Shown here: in pieces, positions 24,673-32,581 of the stretch
Layout of the letters: every line of letters starts with the position of its first letter
Numbering within the stretch: the first letter of the stretch is position 1
From: Pseudomonas fluorescens
GTDB lineage: Bacteria; Pseudomonadota; Gammaproteobacteria; Pseudomonadales; Pseudomonadaceae
NCBI GenBank assembly: GCA_902825215.1
Contig: LR782234.1
Span: 1,116,001 to 1,180,000, forward strand
Length of the DNA stretch: 64,000 nt
Direction: 5' to 3'
Notes under the pieces: generated by a model
The model's database searches: none
The model's input: the letters and a program-made list of their open reading frames with translations, nothing else
Told to the model about the DNA's origin: nothing
Position numbers and translations under genes: made by a program

Positions 24673-24822
24673 CCCCTCACCCCAGCCCTCTCCCGAGGGA
24701 GAGGGAGCCGATCTGTGGGGTCTTCAGAGCTTGAGCTCGACTCGGTATTGCACGTCGGCGTAGCTTTCGCATTCACCACGGTCGGTCCCCTCTCCCTCTG
24801 GGAGAGGGCTAGGGTGAGGGTG
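24673..24822. repeat. CCCTCACCC...GAGGGAGAGGG inverted pair
   Basis: The left copy CCCCTCACCCCAGCCCTCTC-CCGAGGGAGAGGG (24673-24705) and the right copy CCCCTCTCCCTCTGGGAGAGGGCTAGGGTGAGGG (24787-24820) are inverted relative to each other. Each also contains its own CCCTCTCCC/GGGAGAGGG hairpin. About 80 bases of unique sequence separate them. This is a third dispersed repeat type in the same gap. Confidence 0.75.
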
Positions 24823-24913
24823 GCGATCTGAAGTCTGTTAACGCAATCTCTGAATCAGCACAACCTTCCCGCCTGCCGCCCAGGCGCTGCGGACAATCAC
24901 AGCTTTTGGGCAT

Positions 24914-24947
24914 GAAAAAACCACTGGGCTTGCAATCCCAGTGGTTT
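24914..24947 (-). terminator. Terminator of the giant toxin-like gene
   Basis: On the minus strand: AACCACTGGG-ATTGCAAG-CCCAGTGGTTTTTTC. A 10-bp stem with a T run, 25 bases after the stop codon at 24972. Confidence 0.92.
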
Positions 24948-24971
24948 CCATAACCTGCAAGCGAACCCGCG

Positions 24972-27900
24972 TTACTTCACCTGCGTCAATTTGACGTCTG
25001 CCACAAGCATATCGATCAGCGTGCGCAGGTATTTGAAGCCCTGATCTTTCTTCTCCCAACGGTCGACGAACAACAAGCCTTTGTCATTGACCTGGATCGG
25101 CGTGACAACGATGTCGCCGGTCCTGGATTTATGCACCACGCGCGCACCGGTCGAGCCTTCGTGTTCGATCAGGAACAGACCCGGGTGGGTCAATTTTTTG
25201 CGGCTGACAGATGGCGTCGTGGCAGGTTTTTTCTTTCCGGCAACGGCCACTTCCATGATGAAATCGCTGCGCAGGCCTCGATAGTTGGTTCCGCGCTTTT
25301 CAGCCGCGTCGGCGACGATTTCCCCTGTGCCGCGGTGAATATCTCTGGCGAGTTCAGTGGCGGTGTCGCGCACGTGGAGGCTGGCAACTGACAGGGTGTC
25401 CGCCAGGCCTGGCACACCGAGATTGTAATTGGTGTGCGCATTGCCAATGAGCGCCACCCATTTGTGCGGCCCGTTCGCCAGTTGGTCAGCCTCGATCACT
25501 TGGGTTGCGAAATAGCTGAACATCTCGTTTCGCGAAACAACTTCGTCCGGAAGGCCCTTGAGATGGTAAGACGCCGTGCAGTCGAGCGCTTTGATGCGGA
25601 TATTGTATTTGGCAGCTGCCTGATAGACCTCAGTGTACGTATCGTTACCCTCATAGCCTCGCATATGCCCGTGGTCTTGACTGCGCAGATAAGCTTTGAG
25701 TCTGTCCGACATACGCTGGGTCTGTAGAAAGATATTCAGATCGGCCTGATGCAAGTCCGTCAGTACATGCTCCATATATAACGTGTCGTAACCGGCTTGC
25801 TTGAGTGCCTTCATGTGTTTTTTCAGCAGCGCTTTGCTCGATACGTCGCCATGGGCTTCGCCGATCAGCAGATTCAAGCGCAGCTCGGACAATTGCTGTA
25901 GAAAAGCTTCGAACGTAGTGTCGGACGTGAGCGATGGCAGAATCGGCGCTTCGGGAGGGATGTAGTCGGTAAACGTGTCCCTTGCCTTTTTCTCCAGACG
26001 CTTGCGGCTGGCAATGAAGGCGTCGTAGGCGGCTTTTTCGCTCGGTGGTACCAAGCCATAGCGTGAATCCATGGCATGGGGGCCATGCAACATTTTTGCG
26101 ATGTCGTCACGCAGTGACGGAGCGACGTCGTAGTCGCTGAAATGATCAACCACGGCGGTAGTTTCCGCTGGCTTCGAGACCGGTTTAGGCGTTTTGTACG
26201 GGGTCGGTGTCTGCACAAGGTAATCGCCCCTTGCCGCCGCATCTCCAGCGATCGAACCTGGCGCATCCAGGCCGACACGTTGGGCCTGGTACAGGTCGAT
26301 GTCTTCAACCCGCACGGCAATGGCATCGTGCAGGTCGGCCAGGCCAGGCGTCTTGTCGAAAGTGCTCATGCGGGTCTGTTCGGTAAGGACGATCCAGCGT
26401 TCCCCGGCGGCATCGGCGCTATCGGCGGTCAAGGTCTTGTGCGAATAAAAGTTCCTGATGCTGTTGCTGCGAGGGGTCAATGGCGAGACGTCGGCCAGCA
26501 CCATGGCGTGCTCCAGTTGATAACTGGTCGAGGCGTCCAGCGCATGAATCGTCATGCCTTTTTCCCGTGCTGTTCGCACCAGTGCCAGATACGAGTACGA
26601 CGCGTCCTTCTCGTGCCCCAGCGCGCGATCAACCGCTTTGAGATGGGTTTTGATGTGTTTCCAGGCGCCGCCCTTGTTCAGTTTCGCAAGCTTGGGATAA
26701 AACACATCCCCTGCCAGGTACTCGACATAAAGGCGCTTGAATCCGTTTGCAACGAGTACGTCCATCTGATCGATCAGCAATTGTTTGCTGGCGATAGAAC
26801 CGACCTCAGCACCAATGACCAGGTTTTTGCCTTTGAATGCATCGCTGGCGATCAACTGTGCAATCGAGGTATTGGCAGCCACGGCCGGGACTTCGGCGCG
26901 AGCGGGCAGGGGCGCGAGTTCGGCGAAATGCCGTGTGGCATCGGTGGTGAGCTTTTCGACCTGTTGCAGGTAGGCGATGCGTGTCGAGGCGAGCTCATCG
27001 GCGGCACCGGCCACAATCGCATGAGGGTTGGTGCCCATGTAGTCCTGACTGCGCATGATGATGTTGTCGCGAGTTTGCGGGTTCATCACCGTTTCGACGC
27101 GCTGGCGATACTTGTCCGCCACGCCATAATCCCTGTGCGGGCCCGGCGTCTCTGGCACGGCATCGTACTTTGGCGCGCCGCCGGCCATTCCGCTGCGCAC
27201 CATCAGGCCGTTTGCATCGGGCACTACCAGAATGCCGGTCGAAACGAGGTCAGGCGAGTTTGGCTTTGGTTTGTAAAGCAAATGGCGTCCGAGTGCGTCG
27301 GGATTTTTCCCTGTGTAGTAAAACTGGCTTCTGAAAATCACGACGCGCATGTCATCCCACTCGGGTTGGGGCTCGACCTGATTGACCAGCGTCGTGACGT
27401 TTTGCTGGTCATTGCCGGCACTGGCGATTGCCTGGCGCAACGGCCGGCGCACGGGTTTGAGTGAACGCAGCGCGGGACGCAAATCGGTCAGTATCGCGCC
27501 GGCACTGTTGAACAGATAACCGAGCAGATGCTGGAAGGCTTCGCCATTGTTGCCCTGACGATAAGCGTGCAGGGCGAGCATGGCGTCCTTGAAGGCCAGC
27601 AGCAAACCTGTGCTCAAACTGAGTAGCGGAAATGGGGCGGTGGCAATCGCGGCGAGCCATTCGACGCTGGTCCAGATCAGCCCGGCAATCATCTCGGTTC
27701 GACTGGTGGTGGTGGCGTGGACATTGTCGATCCGGCGTTGCAGCTTCATGTTGTACAGCGCCGCGCGCAGATCGCTGACGGCCGCGGTGGCCGGTGTTGA
27801 ATCGTAGCGTGCCGGGCTGGGCGTGGTTTTATTGAGGTCTTTGGGTAGCTGTTTTTTTGCGTTTTCAAGAAACGTCCGTACCCGTGTCTGCGCACTCACG

Positions 27901-30707
27901 CCAACCCGGGACGTGAGGTATTCGATCATGCCGGCCTGCTGCTGAAGCAGGTAATTGAACAGCCGCGCTTCGCGAAACCTGACACCGTCGGGCGCGTCCG
28001 GGGTATAGAGCAAAACCGGGTTGTCGGCATGGCTGAACAGCCACGCATCCATCACCCATTCGCCGTCGATCATCAAGCGATGGATCGGAAACTTCGTGCG
28101 AGTGGGCCCAGAGTTTTCGTCCATGCTGGTAATGCTCTGCTCCAGCCATTGCAGATCGCTGCTGGCGATATGACCTTGCAGCTGAGATTCCAGCGCGGCG
28201 CTTTTCATCTGGCGCTGAGTGATTGCCAATGTCGCGTTGCGTCTGAAATCGTAGCCTTCGCTGGTCGAACTTTGCAGGTCGTGCCTGACCTTGTCGGTGT
28301 AGCGTTGGCCGATCCACACCCCCGTGACCGAGCGCGCGACGTTTTGCGCGGTCAGGCTGCTGACATCGATGCCCGGTGGGCCTTTGAACCGGGCCGAGCG
28401 GGAGAATTTCTCATCAAGAAAACCGACACCGTCGGCATAGCCGTCGCGAAACAGGCGGGTGTACGACAGCGGTTTCGGGGTCAATGTCGGCACGATGGAC
28501 ATCGGCGCATACGCCCAGACGGTATCCGGGTCGACATCGTTGGCCGGACGCTTGAGCAGGCGGTTCAAACTGATTCTGGCTTGCTCGTGCACGTAGTCGT
28601 CAAATGCCGGAAACTCGCTTCCGGACAAGGCGTGCCGGTTGAATGCACGCAAAGCGCCTTCGGCATCTTCGCTCAGGGTGGTCAGCTTTCTGCGATTGGC
28701 AGCAGTGGTCGAGCGATACCACAGGGGAGTGCTGAAGTCATAGTCGTCAACGCGCGTAGCGAGCACGTGTTCGGCCATGGCTTTGAGGCAGGCGAGATGG
28801 TCGCCACAGTTATCGAATGTCACCTTCTGGTGTTCCATCGCCTCAGGCTTGAAGCTCAGGCCGGCCAGCACTTTGCGTAACGTCGCACGAAAGCGCATCG
28901 GGGCGCGGCTGATCAGGTAACCGGCCATGCTGTCGGCAACGTCGCTGTGCTTCGCCCAGCCCAGCAGATGGGTCTGGCATTCACGCTCACTGGCGAAGGC
29001 CTGGAACTGTTGCTCGCGGGGGGCCTGTGGCGTGCACAGCAAGATACGCTGGATGACACCGCTGGCGTCGCTCTGGCGCAGTACCCATAAATCCTGCAGT
29101 TGTGCGCCATGCAGCGACAGGGTGGCGGCGCGTAGATGCGGATCGCCGCCGCTGCGCAAGCGCTGGATCAATGGCAAATCGGTTTCGAGCAGGTGCCCTT
29201 GCAACACGGCCGTATGGGCGAGGGCGACGACTCTCTGGTCAAGCATGCGCTCAATGGCGGGTTTGATGGCGGCGCCGGCGTGCATCTGGTTTTGCAAGCG
29301 ATGGAAGTCAACGCGAGGCTCCAGGCTTAGCGCCTGTTTGATCAGCCATGCCGGTGTCAGGTCAGCATAACTTTCCGGCAAGGGGGCGCCGTCGTAGGTG
29401 AGGGTGGTGTAGCTCAGGAACTCCGAACCCGGCAATTCATCGCCGGTGTGCGGGCCGCGCAAGGACAGATCGAGCAGCGTGTATTGATGTATGTAAACGC
29501 CGTAGCCCGGTACTCGGCGATCAGTGCTGATTTGCAGCTTTTCCGGTTCCAGATCGTCGATTTCCAGATCATCGCTCAAGCGTTCCAGCCACTGCTGGCG
29601 AGCCAGTGCCGTCAGACTGCCCACCGGCTGCATCAGGTCGAGCCAATGTTGCCGCGCCTGTTGGTAGTTGCTCAGGTGCTGCGCCAGTTCGAGCTGTTTT
29701 GCGCTGCTGGCGTTACGGTACCAATCCGGTGCGCTGTAGCGCAGGTGGCGTTCGAACAGGGTCTGTGCGCGTAACTCCAGGCGCGGCGTCAGATCCGGCA
29801 GGGCAGCGGCGATTGCGGTTTCGAGCGCCGTGCGCAACAGCGTGGCGTCCTGCTGCGGGTTGTCGGCGAGGCTCAACGCACGCTCGATATCCTGCGTGCG
29901 TCTTTCGATGAGCGCGTCGTAAATGTGTTCGAACAAGGGTCGGCTGTCGATTGGCGCCAGCTGCAGCGGCCAGATTCCTGCGGCGCCGACCTGGTGATAG
30001 CGCGTCGGCAGCAATTGCATGAACTCGGCGCGGCTGCTGCGCGAATTCAGCGACTCACGCAGGTGGGCATCGAGATCAGCCAGGGAATTGAAAAACTCCA
30101 GACCGCGAGCCGGGGTGAACAGTACGGCGTAGCCGACGCTCTGGTCTGTCAGCAGATCGGCGATCCGCGGGCTGTCCTTTTGTGTAACGACAAAGGCGCC
30201 CGCCAATTCGACCGTGGTGCTCTGATAACTGAACTGCAGTGCATAAATGGCAGGCCGCAGCATCGGTCCCAGATCGAGTTTGTTCAGCAGTTCGCCGGCT
30301 TGCGGGTGGAGCAGGCGATCACTGACGGCTTGCCGCGCTTCGTGGCCGATGGCGGTGAATCCGGCATCGTACTTCAGGAAGGTTTTCGCCGGTTTGTCGT
30401 CGATCTGGTCGCGCAGGTCCATGTTGATCAGTTGGGTGCTGAGTCTGGTCTTCAGCGTCGCGATGAGCTGCTTGCCTGCGGCGCTTTGCAGGTCGCTGGT
30501 TTCAAGCGCCTGGTACAGCGCACGGCTGCGTCGCAGGTAGCCGGTGCGGTAGGTTTTCAGCTGCTCGTTGAGGTTTTTCAGGTAGGCCTGTTCAGTGCTC
30601 GGTTGGTTTTCCGGCAGCAATGGGGCTGATGGCTGGAACAGGTAGTCGCCGATCTGGTTGAGATCGCTTTTGATCTCGTCGGCGGTGGGGGCTTTGGGCG
30701 TGCTCAT
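24972..30707 (-). CDS. Very large toxin-like protein (DUF6543/dermonecrotic type) with tandem ChaN/TIKI-like domains
   Basis: 1911 residues from the ATG at 30705-30707 (MSTPKAPTADEIKSD), chosen because GGAGA lies 8 bases upstream; an ATG at 30764 is also in frame. No signal peptide. Residues 1 to about 960 resemble the dermonecrotic-toxin (DUF6543) proteins of pseudomonads and contain three spaced motifs of the form hLxTPxAP/ARG...F (near 194, 554 and 900). A hydrophobic stretch lies at about 1005-1045 (IAGLIWTSVEWLAAIATAPF). Two ChaN/TIKI/EreA-like domains follow, at about 1265-1450 and 1600-1780. The second has LLIGEAHGD, LYMEH and GNAHTNYN; the first has LVIGAEVGS, LYVEY and TEQTRMS. I infer a toxin or effector delivered into other cells. 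No immunity gene or secretion gene is adjacent. Confidence 0.8.
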   Translation of the reverse strand: MSTPKAPTADEIKSDLNQIGDYLFQPSAPLLPENQPSTEQAYLKNLNEQLKTYRTGYLRRSRALYQALETSDLQSAAGKQLIATLKTRLSTQLINMDLRDQIDDKPAKTFLKYDAGFTAIGHEARQAVSDRLLHPQAGELLNKLDLGPMLRPAIYALQFSYQSTTVELAGAFVVTQKDSPRIADLLTDQSVGYAVLFTPARGLEFFNSLADLDAHLRESLNSRSSRAEFMQLLPTRYHQVGAAGIWPLQLAPIDSRPLFEHIYDALIERRTQDIERALSLADNPQQDATLLRTALETAIAAALPDLTPRLELRAQTLFERHLRYSAPDWYRNASSAKQLELAQHLSNYQQARQHWLDLMQPVGSLTALARQQWLERLSDDLEIDDLEPEKLQISTDRRVPGYGVYIHQYTLLDLSLRGPHTGDELPGSEFLSYTTLTYDGAPLPESYADLTPAWLIKQALSLEPRVDFHRLQNQMHAGAAIKPAIERMLDQRVVALAHTAVLQGHLLETDLPLIQRLRSGGDPHLRAATLSLHGAQLQDLWVLRQSDASGVIQRILLCTPQAPREQQFQAFASERECQTHLLGWAKHSDVADSMAGYLISRAPMRFRATLRKVLAGLSFKPEAMEHQKVTFDNCGDHLACLKAMAEHVLATRVDDYDFSTPLWYRSTTAANRRKLTTLSEDAEGALRAFNRHALSGSEFPAFDDYVHEQARISLNRLLKRPANDVDPDTVWAYAPMSIVPTLTPKPLSYTRLFRDGYADGVGFLDEKFSRSARFKGPPGIDVSSLTAQNVARSVTGVWIGQRYTDKVRHDLQSSTSEGYDFRRNATLAITQRQMKSAALESQLQGHIASSDLQWLEQSITSMDENSGPTRTKFPIHRLMIDGEWVMDAWLFSHADNPVLLYTPDAPDGVRFREARLFNYLLQQQAGMIEYLTSRVGVSAQTRVRTFLENAKKQLPKDLNKTTPSPARYDSTPATAAVSDLRAALYNMKLQRRIDNVHATTTSRTEMIAGLIWTSVEWLAAIATAPFPLLSLSTGLLLAFKDAMLALHAYRQGNNGEAFQHLLGYLFNSAGAILTDLRPALRSLKPVRRPLRQAIASAGNDQQNVTTLVNQVEPQPEWDDMRVVIFRSQFYYTGKNPDALGRHLLYKPKPNSPDLVSTGILVVPDANGLMVRSGMAGGAPKYDAVPETPGPHRDYGVADKYRQRVETVMNPQTRDNIIMRSQDYMGTNPHAIVAGAADELASTRIAYLQQVEKLTTDATRHFAELAPLPARAEVPAVAANTSIAQLIASDAFKGKNLVIGAEVGSIASKQLLIDQMDVLVANGFKRLYVEYLAGDVFYPKLAKLNKGGAWKHIKTHLKAVDRALGHEKDASYSYLALVRTAREKGMTIHALDASTSYQLEHAMVLADVSPLTPRSNSIRNFYSHKTLTADSADAAGERWIVLTEQTRMSTFDKTPGLADLHDAIAVRVEDIDLYQAQRVGLDAPGSIAGDAAARGDYLVQTPTPYKTPKPVSKPAETTAVVDHFSDYDVAPSLRDDIAKMLHGPHAMDSRYGLVPPSEKAAYDAFIASRKRLEKKARDTFTDYIPPEAPILPSLTSDTTFEAFLQQLSELRLNLLIGEAHGDVSSKALLKKHMKALKQAGYDTLYMEHVLTDLHQADLNIFLQTQRMSDRLKAYLRSQDHGHMRGYEGNDTYTEVYQAAAKYNIRIKALDCTASYHLKGLPDEVVSRNEMFSYFATQVIEADQLANGPHKWVALIGNAHTNYNLGVPGLADTLSVASLHVRDTATELARDIHRGTGEIVADAAEKRGTNYRGLRSDFIMEVAVAGKKKPATTPSVSRKKLTHPGLFLIEHEGSTGARVVHKSRTGDIVVTPIQVNDKGLLFVDRWEKKDQGFKYLRTLIDMLVADVKLTQVK

Positions 30708-30789
30708 GGGCACTTTCTCCAGGCTGGGATGAGGGCCCAGCATGGCGAGGGGAGCGTTTTCCAAGGTGGTATCTATGTATGTCGTTGTG

Positions 30790-30817
30790 GTCAGGCCTGC
30801 TCGCGAGCGCGCCTGAC
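30790..30817. repeat. Hairpin between nagE and the toxin gene
   Basis: GTCAGGC-CTGCTCGCGAGCGC-GCCTGAC forms a 7-bp outer stem around the palindrome GCTCGCGAGC. No T run follows in the leftward direction, so it is a doubtful terminator. It may be a decayed REP, since CCTGCTCGCGA is the REP core. Confidence 0.5.
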
Positions 30818-30831
30818 AACAACCTGGTGGC

Positions 30832-32547
30832 TCAGACCTGCGTAGTGACCGGCGCGCGACTGACCAAGCCCTTCATCGCCGCACTCAGACTCGCGGCCTT
30901 ATCCCCCACCAGCAAATGCCAGACCCCGCCCTGCAACTGGCTGACACCCTGGCACCCCAGCGCTTTGAGCTGCGCCTCGGACAGCGCCTCGCCATCGGCC
31001 AGTTGCAGGCGAATCCGGGTCAGGGCGATGCAATCGAGTTGCTGAATATTGTCGCTACCGCCTAACGCCTTCAGCCATTGCTGCGCCTCAGCACTGGCGA
31101 CTGCCGACGTTTTCGGCTCATCGACAACCGCCGTCGGCGAGGTGACCGGAGCACGGCCCAACGTCGGCAGGGCCAGGCGAATCTCATCGGCAATGCTGTC
31201 CGCCAGCGGCCCGACCACCACCTGCAAACTGCCGCCCTTGCCAGGGCGAACCACGGCCATCGCGCCGAGTGCTTTCAACTCGCTATCCAGGGCCTTGTTG
31301 CGGTCGACCATCTCCAACCGCAACCGTGTCGTGCAAGCGCCCACCGTCAGCAGGTTCTCGGCGCCGCCCAAAGCCTTGATATAGGCGCTGGCGCGCTCGT
31401 TCTCGGTGAGTACGGCTTTCTCTGCGACCGCCACATCCTCGCGCCCTGGTGTTTTCAGGTTGAAGCGCCGAATGCAGAAATCGAACACGCAGTAATAGAT
31501 CACGGCATAGGCAAGGCCTACCGGAATCACCAGCCAGCCATTGGTCGAACGACCCCAGCCGAGAATCATGTCGATGAAGCCGCCGGAGAAGGTAAAGCCG
31601 AGGTGGATGTTCAGGCCATTGGTGATCGCCATCGACAAACCGGTGAGCAATGCATGCAGCAGATACAACAGCGGCGCGAGGAACATGAAGGCGAACTCGA
31701 TCGGCTCGGTCACCCCGGTCAAAAACGAGGTCAGGGCCATCGACAGGAAAATCCCGCCCATGACCTTGCGCCGCTCCGGCAGGGCATTGCGGTACATCGC
31801 CAGACACGCCGCCGGCAGGCCGAAGATCATCATCGGGAACATCCCGGTCATGAACTGGCCACCCTTCGGATCGCCGGCGAAGTAGCGCGACAGATCGCCC
31901 GTCACCAGTGCGCCGGTGCTCGGATCGGTGAAGTTGCCGAACACGAACCACGCCATGTTGTTGAGGATGTGGTGCAGACCGGTAACGATCAGCAGGCGGT
32001 TGAACACGCCGAACACGAACGCGCCGATACTGCCGCTTTCCATCATCAGCGCGCCGAACGCGTTGATGCCGTGCTGGATCGGCGGCCAGATGTAGCCGAA
32101 CAGCACGCCCAGCCCGACGGCCGCAAATCCGGTGACGATCGGCACGAACCGCCGCCCGCCAAAGAACGCCAGATACTCCGGCAGCTTGATGTCCTTGAAG
32201 CGGTTGTACAGTGCGCCGGCCATCAGGCCGCTGACGATCCCGGCGAGCATGCCCATGTTGATGGTCGAATCGAGCACCTTCAGCGTCGAGATCATCACCA
32301 GATAACCGATCACCCCGGCGAGGCCCGCCGTGCCGTTATTGTCCCTGGCGAAACCGACCGCGATGCCGATGGCGAAGATCATCGCCAGGTTGGCGAAGAT
32401 CACCTGCCCGGCGTCATGAATGATGGCGATGTTCAACAGATCGGTATCGCCCAGGCGCAGCAACAGGCCGGCGATTGGCAGGATCGCGATCGGCAGCATC
32501 AGCGCGCGGCCGAGGCGTTGCAGGCCTTCGATGAAAAGTTGGTACAT
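30832..32547 (-). CDS. nagE: PTS N-acetylglucosamine transporter, EIIC-EIIB-EIIB
   Basis: 571 residues. The EIIC membrane domain spans about 1-365 (10 segments; LPIAILPIAGLLLRLG, GFIDMILGWG near its end). It is followed by two EIIB domains: one at about 385-460 with phosphocysteine near 403 in VGACTTRLRL, and a second at about 485-560 reading LDCIALTRIRL. In the second, alanine stands where the C-x-x-R cysteine should be. It imports and phosphorylates N-acetylglucosamine, taking phosphate from the fused EIIA protein encoded just upstream. Shine-Dalgarno AGGAG. Last gene of the nag operon. Confidence 0.94.
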   Translation of the reverse strand: MYQLFIEGLQRLGRALMLPIAILPIAGLLLRLGDTDLLNIAIIHDAGQVIFANLAMIFAIGIAVGFARDNNGTAGLAGVIGYLVMISTLKVLDSTINMGMLAGIVSGLMAGALYNRFKDIKLPEYLAFFGGRRFVPIVTGFAAVGLGVLFGYIWPPIQHGINAFGALMMESGSIGAFVFGVFNRLLIVTGLHHILNNMAWFVFGNFTDPSTGALVTGDLSRYFAGDPKGGQFMTGMFPMMIFGLPAACLAMYRNALPERRKVMGGIFLSMALTSFLTGVTEPIEFAFMFLAPLLYLLHALLTGLSMAITNGLNIHLGFTFSGGFIDMILGWGRSTNGWLVIPVGLAYAVIYYCVFDFCIRRFNLKTPGREDVAVAEKAVLTENERASAYIKALGGAENLLTVGACTTRLRLEMVDRNKALDSELKALGAMAVVRPGKGGSLQVVVGPLADSIADEIRLALPTLGRAPVTSPTAVVDEPKTSAVASAEAQQWLKALGGSDNIQQLDCIALTRIRLQLADGEALSEAQLKALGCQGVSQLQGGVWHLLVGDKAASLSAAMKGLVSRAPVTTQV

Positions 32548-32581
32548 GGTGGTTCTCCTGCTCTTTAGCGAGAGCTTGTTG

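Noticed and set aside
24972..30707. Toxin gene as part of a contact-dependent (CDI/Rhs) or type VI cassette
   Set aside because: No signal peptide or TpsB partner, no Rhs/YD repeats, no PAAR or VgrG gene and no small immunity-type ORF on either side.
30790..30817. Hairpin after nagE as a strong terminator
   Set aside because: The stem is good but no T run follows in the leftward direction, so I did not call it a terminator.
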